Source: SAR86 cluster bacterium
GTDB taxonomy: Bacteria; Pseudomonadota; Gammaproteobacteria; Pseudomonadales; Pseudohongiellaceae
Length of the DNA: 64,000 nucleotides
Reading direction: 5' to 3'
Assembly (NCBI GenBank): GCA_002401885.1
Contig: NVUL01000002.1
Span: forward strand, 19,943 to 83,942
Positions 8,833 through 19,600 of the stretch are shown here, in pieces. The notes beneath the pieces are model-generated. The model worked only from the letters and a program-made list of their open reading frames with translations. It did no database searches and was not told where the DNA came from. The stretch's first letter is position 1. Each line of letters opens with the position of its first letter. Both the position numbers and the translations under genes were made by a program.

Positions 8833-9717
8833 CTAGTCGGAGAAGCTACCATAGCTCTTTGGGTGAGCCAGCAGCCATTCTACGACCTGCTCGGCGAACG
8901 TGTCGGAGAAAGAAGGTACGTGTGAACCATCAGCAATAGTCCATAGCTCGCTAGAACCACCGGCCTTGCATCCCTGATTGAATACCAACACTGACGATTC
9001 GTGTCCTTCTAGATTTGCTACTAGGTCGCGGAGTTCGCGTTCGGCTGCTTGAGCCTCACAACCGTTATACTCGGCCCACTGAGTAACTGTTTCTTTTGCG
9101 CTAGGGTAAGAGTTGCCACCAATATCGGCGCCGTCGTAGGCGATTGTGCCGTCACTGGTGCCATGAATCTGTAGTATGTGGACCGGGTTTTCTGGAGCAG
9201 GACGCACATCTACATGGCTGGCGCCGGCCAGACTCGCTACGGCGGCGATTGTCTCGGAGTGATCGTAGGCCGCGCGGTATGACATGAAGCCGCCGTTGGA
9301 ATGACCTACCAAGTAAACGCGATTGGGGTCTACGTTGAAGTCGTCTTTTACTTCTTTAATGATGTTAAGTACGTAGGCAGAATCATCAACGTCGGATTGG
9401 TAGAAGTTGCAGCAGGCAGAAGAAGCATTCCAGAAGCGATTCTCGTCGCCTCCTGCTTCCTTGTCTCCATCAGGCGAGACCAACAGGAAACCGTAGGTGT
9501 CGGCGATTGCGCTGAAGCCCATATAACTGTCCTGGCCTGCACCGCTCGAGGTGTAGCCGTGCAGTAGAACTATTAGCGGTGCAGGTGTGCCAGCATCATA
9601 GTTGGCAGGAACTGTAACGGGTAGTTCGCCGCGGCCTAGATCGATGGATTGAGCGCCCACACTTGCTGAAAATAAAACAAGGACAGTGGCCGCTAGGAGA
9701 GTTCGCAATTTTTGCAT
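8833..9717 (-). CDS. Secreted PHB-depolymerase/LpqC-like esterase
   Basis: A 294-residue alpha/beta hydrolase with a clear Sec signal (1-22, ending VGAQ). The oxyanion region is LIVLLHGYTSSG, the nucleophile elbow is VGHSNGG, the acid is in HGTSDGTIAYDG, and the catalytic His is near the end in DGSHVPSF. The Cys pair in SACCNF and two further Cys (NGCEAQ, NQGCKAGG) suggest disulfides, consistent with export. The family (LpqC/poly(3-hydroxybutyrate) depolymerase/feruloyl esterase) cleaves polyesters or phenolic esters outside the cytoplasm. The substrate cannot be fixed. A strong hairpin follows the stop, so the gene is probably monocistronic. The tandem repeat upstream (9752-9821) falls in its promoter region. 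Confidence 0.87.
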   Translation of the reverse strand: MQKLRTLLAATVLVLFSASVGAQSIDLGRGELPVTVPANYDAGTPAPLIVLLHGYTSSGAGQDSYMGFSAIADTYGFLLVSPDGDKEAGGDENRFWNASSACCNFYQSDVDDSAYVLNIIKEVKDDFNVDPNRVYLVGHSNGGFMSYRAAYDHSETIAAVASLAGASHVDVRPAPENPVHILQIHGTSDGTIAYDGADIGGNSYPSAKETVTQWAEYNGCEAQAAERELRDLVANLEGHESSVLVFNQGCKAGGSSELWTIADGSHVPSFSDTFAEQVVEWLLAHPKSYGSFSD

Positions 9718-9751
9718 TGTGGTTACCTTTGGTTTTGAGTCTGGTTTTTGA

Positions 9752-9821
9752 AATTAGAGTTTGAACTAATTAGAGTTTGAACTAATTAGAGTTTGAACTA
9801 ATTAGAGTTTGAACTAATTAG
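9752..9821. repeat. 16-bp tandem repeat, 4.4 copies
   Basis: The unit AATTAGAGTTTGAACT is repeated exactly at 9752, 9768, 9784 and 9800, and a fifth copy begins at 9816. The array lies between the esterase start (9717) and the 3' end of the quinone oxidoreductase gene, whose stop codon (9818-9820) is inside the fifth copy. Exact identity of units suggests recent slippage expansion. Confidence 0.97.
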
Positions 9822-10786
9822 GGTGTAAGAATTATCTTGCCGGTAGTCTTGCGCCCCTCTAGGGCCTGATGAGCCTCTTGAGCCTCTGCCAGTGAGAAAA
9901 AATGTTCGAGTCGCAGCTTGAGTTTTCCTTCGTCAATCCATTTAAAGACATCGCCGCTACGCCATTCAAGACTCTCTCGGTCGGCTGTGTAGTCGAATAG
10001 AGTCGGGCGGGTTAGAAACAGTGAACCCTTCGGGCCCAGAGTCGCTGGATTAAATTCCGTTACCGGTCCGCTCGCGTTGCCGTAAAGTACCATGTAGCCA
10101 AACCGCTGCAAACACTCGATGCTCTTGTCGAACGTCGTCTTTCCTACAGAATCATAGACTACATTAACGCCCGCGCCATCGGTAATGCGCTTCACTTCAG
10201 TCTCGAAATCCGTTTGCGAGTAGAGAATGACCTCATCGGCGCCTGCTGCACGAGCAAGCGCTGCTTTTTCTTCTGTCGAAACCGTGCCAATAACGTGGGC
10301 ACCGGCATTCTTCGCCATCTGGATCAGAAGCAGACCTACGCCGCCTGCGGCGGCATGAATGAGGCAGCTGTCGCCATTCTTAATGGGGTAGGTGGACTGT
10401 GATAGATAATGCGCGGTACAGCCCTGCAGCATGGCAGCCGCACCTTCGTTAAATGAAACACCGTCTGGAATGGCGACCACTTTATCCTGATCGACCACTG
10501 AGTATTCTGCATAGGCACCGAGTACGTTGGTGTAGGCGACCCGGTCCCCTATCTTGAAACGGCTAACATCGCTGCCAATTGCTTCCACGGTGCCGCTGGC
10601 CTCTAGCCCTAGTGTTGCCGGTAGCGGTATCTGGTAGAGACCCGAGCGTTGATAGGTGTCTATATAGTTAATACCTGCAGCTTCAACCTTGATCAATACT
10701 TCGGTAGCAGCGGGTTGCGGCTGCTCCACGTCTTCGTAGCTCATGACCTCTGGGCCACCTTGTTGCTTAATTCTTACCGCTTTCAT
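9818..10786 (-). CDS. NADPH:quinone oxidoreductase (MDR superfamily)
   Basis: A 322-residue zinc-free medium-chain dehydrogenase/reductase of the zeta-crystallin/quinone oxidoreductase type. The N-terminus, MKAVRIKQQGGPEVM, and the GroES-like region (about 25-120) are typical. The Rossmann motif HAAAGGVGLLLIQMAK lies near residue 145, and there are no catalytic or structural Zn cysteines. The family reduces quinones or enones with NADPH in the cytoplasm. The usual length is about 320-330, so the protein is complete. It is divergently oriented from the DUF3500 gene at 10951. Its stop codon is embedded in a tandem repeat. Confidence 0.93.
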   Translation of the reverse strand: MKAVRIKQQGGPEVMSYEDVEQPQPAATEVLIKVEAAGINYIDTYQRSGLYQIPLPATLGLEASGTVEAIGSDVSRFKIGDRVAYTNVLGAYAEYSVVDQDKVVAIPDGVSFNEGAAAMLQGCTAHYLSQSTYPIKNGDSCLIHAAAGGVGLLLIQMAKNAGAHVIGTVSTEEKAALARAAGADEVILYSQTDFETEVKRITDGAGVNVVYDSVGKTTFDKSIECLQRFGYMVLYGNASGPVTEFNPATLGPKGSLFLTRPTLFDYTADRESLEWRSGDVFKWIDEGKLKLRLEHFFSLAEAQEAHQALEGRKTTGKIILTP

Positions 10787-10950
10787 AGGTCGACTCTCTT
10801 ATTAAAGAAGAGCCTTTATCGCAGATATTGCGCGAACTGACAATTCCTGTGCAATTTCCCACCATTATTGCCGACTGGACGGGTGTAGGCTGCGGGTTTA
10901 TTCTGTGGAACACGGAGCGCTCGACTACAACAACGAGCCGGAGTCCTATC

Positions 10951-12021
10951 ATGTTATTCCCCTATTGCCGACGCTTGCTGCAAAGCCTCCTCGCTGTTGC
11001 GGCCATTCTCTTCACTCAAGCACTTTCGGCACAGCAGACCCAAATAGAACTGAGTGAGGCTATAGTAGCTGCGAGTAAACTTTTCTTGAGTGGACTGGAC
11101 GCGCAGCAGAGTGAAAGGGCGAGCTTCGAATTCAATGAAGAGGAGCGTTTGAACTGGCATTTTATTCCACGTGCCCGTGAGGGTGTCGCGCTTAAGGAAT
11201 TGACTCCGGAACAGTTACGATCTGCGCGCGAACTTCTACAAACCCTATTCAGCGCAAAGGGATTTCAGAAAACTGAAAATGTGCGCGACTTGGAAAACGT
11301 GCTTGCCGTGTTAGAGCCCAATGGGCCTTTCGTGCGCGATCCTGATTTATATTATCTTACTGTATTCGGTACACCATCTATGATCGGCGCTTGGGCGATT
11401 CGCTATGAAGGACACCATCTGGCATTCAACTGGACCTTTATTGAGGGGGCAGGTATCGCGAGTACGCCACAATTTTTTGGCAGTAATCCTGCCGAGGTTC
11501 GCGATGGTGAGAAGCAAGGGACTAGAGTGCTAGCAGCGGAAGAGGATATGGGTAGACAGTTGCTTAAGTCGCTTAACGAAATGCAGAGGGGCGAGGCTGT
11601 TCTTTCCGGTGACGCGCCGCGAGACATATTTACTGCCGCGCAGAAACAGATAAAGCCGTTGGAAGATGTTGGCATCAGTTACGGGCAGCTTAATACGCAG
11701 CAGCAGGAGATTATGCTCGCTATTATTTCTGAAGTGGCTTCTGCTCAATCCGAAGTCGTTGCCAATGCACGCCTTCGAACAATCATGGCTGACGGCATTG
11801 ATACTGTTAAGTTTGCCTGGATCGGTGGCTTTGAGAGGGGGGATGCGCACTACTATCGAATTCAGGGCGGAAGTTTTTTGATCGAGTATGATAATACACA
11901 GAACGATGCTAATCACGTTCATCTCGTCTGGCGTGATTTTGATGGAGACTTTGGCAGAGATCTAATTCGCCTGCATTACGATGCGGTCGCTGTAGAACAC
12001 AGTCTGGAACATCGGCACTAG
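10951..12021 (+). CDS. Secreted DUF3500-family protein
   Basis: A 356-residue protein. ATG 10951 follows a GGAG site 7 nt upstream and gives a clean signal peptide (to about residue 28, ending LSAQ); an upstream TTG would add 41 non-secretory residues and is rejected. The DUF3500 family is recognised from the central GAWAIRYEGHHLAFNWTFI stretch and the C-terminal HVHLVWRDFDGDFGRDL signature. The family has no established biochemical role; members are exported and occur near redox or sugar-oxidising genes. The next gene, a PQQ sugar dehydrogenase, starts 34 bp downstream on the same strand, so the two are probably co-transcribed. Confidence 0.85.
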   Translation: MLFPYCRRLLQSLLAVAAILFTQALSAQQTQIELSEAIVAASKLFLSGLDAQQSERASFEFNEEERLNWHFIPRAREGVALKELTPEQLRSARELLQTLFSAKGFQKTENVRDLENVLAVLEPNGPFVRDPDLYYLTVFGTPSMIGAWAIRYEGHHLAFNWTFIEGAGIASTPQFFGSNPAEVRDGEKQGTRVLAAEEDMGRQLLKSLNEMQRGEAVLSGDAPRDIFTAAQKQIKPLEDVGISYGQLNTQQQEIMLAIISEVASAQSEVVANARLRTIMADGIDTVKFAWIGGFERGDAHYYRIQGGSFLIEYDNTQNDANHVHLVWRDFDGDFGRDLIRLHYDAVAVEHSLEHRH

Positions 12022-12055
12022 ACTAAATACCCAATTGAAAACAACAGGAAAAGTT

Positions 12056-13261
12056 ATGTACAGAAGAAAAAGAAACGCAATAACTTTGTTCGCTATTTTT
12101 ATAACTTGCAGCTTTTCAGTAGCGGCGCAGGATGCATTCGTTGCACCTCCTTCTATTACTGAGCCTCTCTTGCTGCCAAGCTTTGAAGTGGGGCAGATTA
12201 AGGTTGTGCCTGTTGCCACTGGTCTTGCGAATCCCTGGGCGATGGCGTTTCGCGATAACGGCGACATTCTAGTTACGGAGCGCTACACCGGTAAGCTACG
12301 TGTGATTCGTGATGGAAAACTCCTGGAACGTGATATCCCCGGCGTGCCCGAAGTCTATTCCGCTGTTTTTCGCGCAGGACTGATGGCGGTCGCATTACAT
12401 CCCGATGACGATCAGATCGTCTACATGACCTTTACCAAGGCCATCATGCACGAGGGTGAGCCTAATCAGGCTGTGAGTTTGGTGCGCGGAAGACTGGTTG
12501 AAGACAATCTGGAAGACGTAGAGGAAATATTTGTCGCTAAGGGCGTCGATAGTGGAATCGCGGCCTCCGCCCTAATGTTCGCGCCCGATGGAAAGTTAAT
12601 GATGACGCTAGGTGGGTCCTATGTGTTCCTGGGTACGGGCGAATATGCGCAGGACCCTGAAGTGCACTATGGGAAGGTGCTGCGTCTCAATGCCGATGGA
12701 ACGGCGCCAGATGACAATCCCTTCGTTGAATCAGGGGAATATCTTCCCGAGGTTTATTCTGTAGGGCATCGCAATCAGTTGGGCATGACGCTGCACCCGG
12801 AAACGGGCCAGCTTTGGGCGAGTGAGAATGGTCCGCAGGGTGGCGACGAGGCAAATATCATAGAGCCCGGAAAGAATTACGGCTGGCCGCTTGCTTCCTA
12901 TAGCCGAAATTATCGCGGCGATTGGGTGTCGCAGACACCCTGGCGTGAAGAATTCGAGAGCCCAACGGTTGTGTGGTGGCCATCCATAGCACCCTCTGCT
13001 CTGACGTTTTACACTGGAGAACATTTCCCGAAATGGCAGGGCAATCTTTTTGTCGGTGCCATGATGGAAGGGCGCATTCCTGGCACTGGTCATTTGCAGC
13101 GGATTGTATTCAATAGCAGGGGGCAAGAGATCCGTCGCGAAAGCATGCTAACAGAACTTAAGCACCGTGTAAGAGATGTTAGGCAAGGGCCCGATGGATA
13201 TCTGTATGTGCTCACCGATGAGGAAGACGGCGCCCTGCTTAGGATCGAGCCTGCCAATTAG
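12056..13261 (+). CDS. Soluble PQQ-dependent aldose sugar dehydrogenase
   Basis: A 401-residue periplasmic six-bladed propeller with a Sec signal (1-25). ATG 12056 follows AGGA; an in-frame TTG at 12035 is less likely. Features of the Asd/YliI-type glucose/sorbosone dehydrogenase family are present: GLANPWAMAF and ILVTERYTGKLRVI near the N-terminus, ALHPD (His), VGHRNQLGMTLHP (His-Arg-Asn), SENGPQGGDEAN and NYGWPLASY. These enzymes oxidise aldoses with PQQ and pass electrons to the respiratory chain. The stop lies at the left edge of the RHS island, 3 bp from the displaced stop of the old carboxyltransferase 3' end. Confidence 0.92.
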   Translation: MYRRKRNAITLFAIFITCSFSVAAQDAFVAPPSITEPLLLPSFEVGQIKVVPVATGLANPWAMAFRDNGDILVTERYTGKLRVIRDGKLLERDIPGVPEVYSAVFRAGLMAVALHPDDDQIVYMTFTKAIMHEGEPNQAVSLVRGRLVEDNLEDVEEIFVAKGVDSGIAASALMFAPDGKLMMTLGGSYVFLGTGEYAQDPEVHYGKVLRLNADGTAPDDNPFVESGEYLPEVYSVGHRNQLGMTLHPETGQLWASENGPQGGDEANIIEPGKNYGWPLASYSRNYRGDWVSQTPWREEFESPTVVWWPSIAPSALTFYTGEHFPKWQGNLFVGAMMEGRIPGTGHLQRIVFNSRGQEIRRESMLTELKHRVRDVRQGPDGYLYVLTDEEDGALLRIEPAN

Positions 13262-13275
13262 TACTAAGATTTTGG

Positions 13276-13305
13276 GCGCGCCTTCGGTCCGAGTTGGCTG
13301 GGCAA
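13276..13305. repeat. Left direct repeat of RHS island (att-like)
   Basis: 30 bp, identical at 28 positions to 23259-23288 in the same orientation. Read on the minus strand it encodes LPSQLGPKAR followed by PKS and a stop (13264-13266), almost the carboxyltransferase C-terminus. It therefore looks like the original 3' end of that gene, displaced by insertion. Confidence 0.85.
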
Positions 13306-13444
13306 TAGCCGTCTTTTAACTCTGTTAGAATTTTCTTAACTTTCCCCTATTTTTTCCTGCTGTTAGAGAAGGCAGTGGGGCGCGCTGCGCACTGATACTC
13401 CAATCAATTCAAAATTGGTTGAAATAGAGGGCAGATAGCTGGCG

Positions 13445-13533
13445 AGATTAGTCAATATCATGGAGATTCACGAGGCTTTCGGAGGAAGTAAGATGGCTTT
13501 TCATGCAAATAGAGGGCATAGACTTGGGTAGAG
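13445..13533. repeat. Dispersed repeat, copy A
   Basis: Shares most positions with 46586-46683 apart from a 9-10-nt gap: common blocks include AGGCTTTCGGAG and GAGGGCATAGACT, in the same order and orientation. The other copy lies just past an IS91-family transposase fragment, so this is probably leftover mobile-element DNA. Confidence 0.7.
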
Positions 13534-13673
13534 ATTACATATTTCAATTTATTCATGTACTAAATTAGCGCAGAATGGTACTCACACTATCAGCATCACA
13601 CTATTCGTTCCGTGTTGCGATACTCTTGCAACCTTAGGGAACTTCTGCCACCAATTTCAAGAGGAATGTATCT

Positions 13674-16600
13674 GTGAATTGGCTCATATGGCTTCTCCTA
13701 GTTATCTTTCTATCCTTCTTGCTGTACTTCACATTGCCCCCTTTCAGGCGGCGCATAAATAATCTTTGGCGACGTATTACCGGGTCCAGCCCATCTCCAA
13801 ACCCAGCTCCAAATCCTAACCCAAGCCCTGGTCCAGTTCCTACGCCCGGCCCTTCCCCTACACCCGTTCATGGGAACCGACCAACAGTCAACATAGTATC
13901 GCCTGATGGTGGCGATTGGGGAACGCCTGTTCCAGTACGCTACCTCTTGTTGGATGATGAGTCGGACCGAATCACGATTAGTGCTGAATATTCTACTGAC
14001 AACGGGGTCACATTTTTACCCGCCACCGAGGCCATCGGTGTTGGTAGTCAAGGCAGTAGTGATTTGGAATCTTCTCCCAGCGGTGTATTGCATATATTTG
14101 CCTGGAATGCTGTCCTCGATCTGAGCCAGCTACCGGCCACGGGATTAATACTGAAAATCCAGGCATTTGATGCCGCCCCTGGGGGAGAAGATCAAAGCAG
14201 GCCATTTACGGTGCTGCAATATCTCGTCGCCATGATTAACCGCCCCATCCCATTCCCAGGGAATGGAGTTCCGGTAAATCAGGCCGAGTTGAATGCGCTT
14301 TTTTCAGTGGGCAATCAGATTGGAGGTCAGGTTCGTTGCCCGGTTGTTATTGGCAGCAGTGAAAGCGGAGCCATGGATGTTGAGGTTGATTATCAATACG
14401 GAAGCCAGCCGTTCCAACCGATCACGTTAGCAAAGAAGAGTGATGCAAATCGAAACATGGGCGCCCCCGCCGGTGTGGATACTTGCTACAACCTGTTGTG
14501 GGATGCCGCTCAGGATTTGGGGGCTACCCAGCAGCAGGTCATTCTCCGAGCTACGCCCATAGAGGATGGCATCCAAATTGGTCAAAGTCGGAGTTCACCT
14601 GTTATTAGCGTCGATGGTACGCCACTGCAGTCGCCACCCAGCTATACGGCGCCAGAGGCAATGGGACCCGTGTCCATAGCTGCTATCTCGGGCGACAACC
14701 AGACTGGCATCAGCGGCCAGATATTGCCAGAAAGGCTTGAAGCACGGGTGAGAGACCCAAGAGGCAATCCTATAGCAGGGGCACGTGTAACATTTAATCT
14801 GCCGGGAGCTAATCCGGAAGATAAACTACTGCCCGACAAAGAGCTGTGGACTACCACTAATCGCTTTGGTATAGCGGCAATAAGAGTCAAATTCGATCCT
14901 CAATCGATAGGTGCAGGCGAGGTAGTCGCCAAAGTTGTTGGCTCGCCGAGCGCCACTGCACGTTGGTTATTCGATGTTGATCCTCCGCAAATTGTCGCCG
15001 AAAACTTGCCTGGCAACGACCTTGTTTATGGCCAGGAATACTGGATAGAGATTGGATACGATGGAGACGGAGATTTAAATACACTGGATTTTCAGCCAGA
15101 TGAAGAAGATCCCGTTACCCTGAAAATCGAAGCCGACAATCTTCAAACCTCTCACTCTGAGGTTGCCTATCCTATTCATGCCAGCGGCACAGCAAGAATG
15201 CGTATTCGCATTGCACCTACAATATTAACTGGTAGTGCAGAGTTACGCATCAGCAACCCCGACATGCCTAGTGTTGCTCCATTGGTTTTGCAGTTTATAG
15301 TAGATACTTCTGATAACGCCCGCCGCAGACAAGGTGGAGGACCCGGAGCATCCAATACAAGTCTGCTAATGTATATGCAGCCGGCCAATTCCGTTCATCC
15401 CAAATATGTCGCTTACCCGGGTGTTACACTGGCAAACGATTTCTCTGTATCAATTACCGATAGTTCAGCTCAACCACAAAACTACGACGAAGAAGTTACT
15501 GCCAACCACAACACCTGCATACCACCACCGGTAACCAGAGCCCTGCCAATTCGTTATCAAGCTAGCGGCGGCACACTCGCTACAACGCAGATAGCTGGTA
15601 CCGACAGTCAGCTAACTGTTGATGCTGGAACCTCCATCTACTTTACCCCCGATGGTCCCGGCCCCTGGTTTATCCGCGTCAGCACTGGGCCAAACATCGC
15701 TGACCCACTATCACGTAGCTTTTTCTGGATAAATTCAAGTGGTGGTCAGGAGTGCGATCGTCAAGGAGTGATTGGTGGCACCCTTAGCTTTGCCTATATG
15801 ATCCAGACACCAACTGAAATCAAATTGCTAAAAACCGGGACAAGCTCGACTGTTGAAGAGCTCAAGCCTGGGCTGCGCGCACGTTTGGAAATCAAAGGTT
15901 TATCACCAATCGCTGGTGGAGCCCCGGCAAAAATCGAATTGCAGTCACAGCATTATGGCGGTGAGAACCTGCCCGATTACACAGGCATTGCCTACCCGGT
16001 AAAGCAGGATATAAGCCTAGCACTGCAGCCCAACAACGAGCTGCATTCGGCGGAAATCTTGTTTGTTCGTGGTGAACCGCAACTGTCGGCGGGGGCCCCC
16101 GTTGTCCACAGCGCCATTGGTGGCGGCTGGATTAGAGCCAAAAACCCCGCTCTGGAACTGCTCTGGCCTTGGGTTAAAACAGAAACCAGCCGGCAGATTT
16201 ATAACGACGTGGAGTCGTTGCATGAAGCCGCCGTAGGAACTAGTCCCAAGGGTGGCGCAGAAGACAGTGTATTTCTGCACAACGGTGAATTCGTCATGCA
16301 TCGAATTGATGACAGCTATCGTACTCGAGCTGAACCTATTATTTCCTGTCGCAGCTACCGATCACATCTGCGTTATGAAGGTGTACTCGGACCAGGCTGG
16401 GCATTTGGGCAGAATATCTTTCTAGATACTGCGCGCAAAACTGGGATTCGTAAATTCGCTGCAAATGGCCGCTTTGACGATTTTATTGAAGATCGTACTC
16501 CGAAAGGGAATTTTGAAGAACTGACAACTCGTTCCGCTCTTAGTGCTACTGAAAGCGCCTATGAGCTGCGCGACCCGCAACGCAACACGCTGCATTTTTA

Positions 16601-19600
16601 TCATGATGGTAGTTTGCGTATGCATCGCGACGCAAATGGGAACAGCACCCAATATATTCAAAACGAACGTGGTTTATTGGTAGAAATAAGAGACCCCAAT
16701 CAGCGCAGCATCATGCTGGAATATTATACTGAAAACGATCCAGTAGAACCCGAAGTGATAGATAAGCTGAAGTTGATACGTGACTTCAGCGGTCGCGAGT
16801 TCTCGTTTGATTATTATGGCGCTAATGATCCCAATGGCGGGCCCGGCTTTCTTAAAACCGTTACACCGCCAGCTGTGCATACCCTGGTGGGCTCCAATCC
16901 AGTGCCTAATTATGAGCGTAAGGAAACCTACACCTATTATGTGAACCCGAGTGATCGTTTAGACAATTTCCTGCTTAAGGTAATCGATAGTGAGAACAAG
17001 CAACGATTGGAAAATCGCTTCTCATCAGCAGGTTGGGTCACTGAACAGGATTTTGGTGAAAACCCCAACACCAATCAGCCTCTAACCTATACCATCGTTA
17101 ATGACGCCGCTAACAATCTGACCACTGAATTCGATCGCTCCGGGCAGGAAACCCTCTGGGATTTTTCCAACCCATCGCCATGGCCAGATGCAGCCACACC
17201 AACCGGTGGTGCAAGCTTGGCAAATCCCAACAACCCAAACCCCGAAGCCCAATGGATTTATTTGTATAGGCACAATCATCATGGCCATCTGGTGCATCAA
17301 GCGGTTTCATCTCCCAACCCAGAAGAGTATTTCTATGTATATGACGACCAGTCAGCCAATGAAGAACGGCATGGCAACCTGCTGGCTGTTCGTCAACGGG
17401 GCACCAATGGAAAAGAAAAAATCCAAACCTTTGAATACACACGCAGGCATAACCAGATTCAGAGGATGGTTCCGCCTAAGGGCAATGAAGCAGACGTTAA
17501 CCCAGAGCAATATGCCACGTATCTTATTTACGATACACAATTGTCCAGCAGTGATCCCGATGCAGGAGATTCGGGAAATTTAGTAAGGCTGCAACATCCT
17601 CGCAGTGTTTCAGCAGTAATCGTTCCCACCAGTTCAGGTGGTCGCAGGCACTTGTGGATAGATGAAAATCCAACAGAGCGTTTCTCTTTCAACAGCTTCG
17701 GGCAGATGGTGCGCAAGAGTGACGTTCAGGGTGTCACCACCGAGTTCCGCTATTTCTCCGACCAAGATCCAACTGGCGTACAAGGCTCCAGCCCAGCAAT
17801 CGGAGGAGGTGGTCTATTGGCGGAAGTGGAAACCGATATTAGTCCAGGTGTGGGACCTGCGCTGAATAACCGAAACTTGCATTTACCTGGTATTGCCTTC
17901 ACTCCTCGCTTACGAAAGTCTACTTATAATGTTCTGGGCGACCTCCTTTCGGTGACAGACGCACGCGGAGTCAGGACTGAATTTATCGTGGACCGTCTTC
18001 ATCAGATAACTGAAATGAAGAAAGCTGCCAGCGCTGCGGGGCCACTCACTGGCCTATCCATTGTGAAAGAATTCCAATACAACCAGGATGGTAATATAGC
18101 CCTAACTGAAACTAGGCAACCAAGTGCGAATGCCATTGCTGGCGGCAGCAGCTTACAAGAAATCTGGAACTACAATTCAGTTGGCATGTTAGTCAGTCAC
18201 GCGGCGACTTTACACAGTGGACAGATGATCGTCGAAAATTTTATTCGTGATGCTAGCGATCGCCTGGTGGGGCTAGAGCCGGTGGATGTAACAAGTGGCC
18301 GACATACAGGCGCCGGCATTAGTATTGACGTAGATAAAAGCGGCGCTCCAGTAAACATTACACATAGCTCAACAACTACTCCCCACACCAGTAGTTTTAG
18401 CTGGACACCCCAGGGGACACCGGCGTACATCGATAGTCCTGATGGAAATCGGGAAGACTACAGGCTAGATGAATTTCAACAAGTGGAGTCGATCATAGAC
18501 CCAGGCGCGAATGTACATCGAGTTGTCAGAGACAGTGACGGGAACATTAGTCGCAGCGCCATGCTTCATGGAGATGGGAATAACCCGGGTCGTCAATCTA
18601 ATCCGCCCGGTGCCCCGTTAGGCGAATTGTTCGAACAGAAGGTGGATGAATTGGGTCGACCTGGACGTAGCCACCGCATCGTCCATTTACCGACCAAGCT
18701 CAATACCACTTCAACAAGCGGTCCAAATGTCAGTATGCAAACCCTGGCTACGGGGACGGATTACATCGAAGACGATAACCAGTGGCCGCAAAGAGTAGCA
18801 CTCTATGAGGAAGGTAGTTGGCATCAAGGAGATGGCCGGCAAACCAATGACGTCAGTTACGACGCCTGGGGGTTACCAACCAGACAGGTAGATGATGAGG
18901 TAGGATTTAATTATGTTCGACGCAACTCGCAAGGATTGCCAATTGAAGAACGAGACGCTGGCGGCGATGAAACAGTCGTGCGGGAGTATGATCAAGTAGG
19001 CAATTTGCTGGAAGAAACTGCCGAGTTGAAAGACTCTGCCCGGTTTTTCCCAACTGGCACTCAAATCGGTATACGTAGTAAACAGGAGTTTGATGCGCTG
19101 GGTAGAGTCGTTCGCAAATTAGATGGTCGCGCCAATGCTACCCGTCGTACTTTTGATGAAACAGGATTCGTCACCCACTTGTACGATGCGATGGGCACAG
19201 ATAGTACTGAGTCTTATAACAATCTCCTTATTAATGAGCCAGGCAATCTGACGGAATACCAGCGTGACGGCCTCGGTCGTACACGCAAGATTACTGCTCT
19301 TCTCACCCAAAATGGGCTTGGCGGGGGTGTGCCGGAAATCCATAGCTACAATTCTGCCGGCACCAGTGAATTGTTAATGGAGTACGACGAAGCTGGAAGA
19401 CTGCTCTCCTATACTGATAATGCTGGCAACACCACTAGCTGGCAATACGAGTCGGATAGTGGTCGTCCTCGCTCGGTAACTTATCAAGCGGCTTACAGTA
19501 TCGTGATGGATTACGACAGCCAAGGCCGTATCGATAGAGTTACCGATGCAAATAACACTCGCCTGAAATACACATATGACAATGCGGTTAGTCGATTACA

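Larger units (their letters stand above)
13262..13673. other. Left margin of RHS island, non-coding
   Basis: No coding frame is supported. The segment holds the left 30-bp direct repeat (13276-13305), a dispersed repeat shared with 46586-46683 (here 13445-13533), and the promoter region of the giant RHS gene, whose AGAGGA ribosome site lies about 7 nt before the GTG at 13674. Confidence 0.7.
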
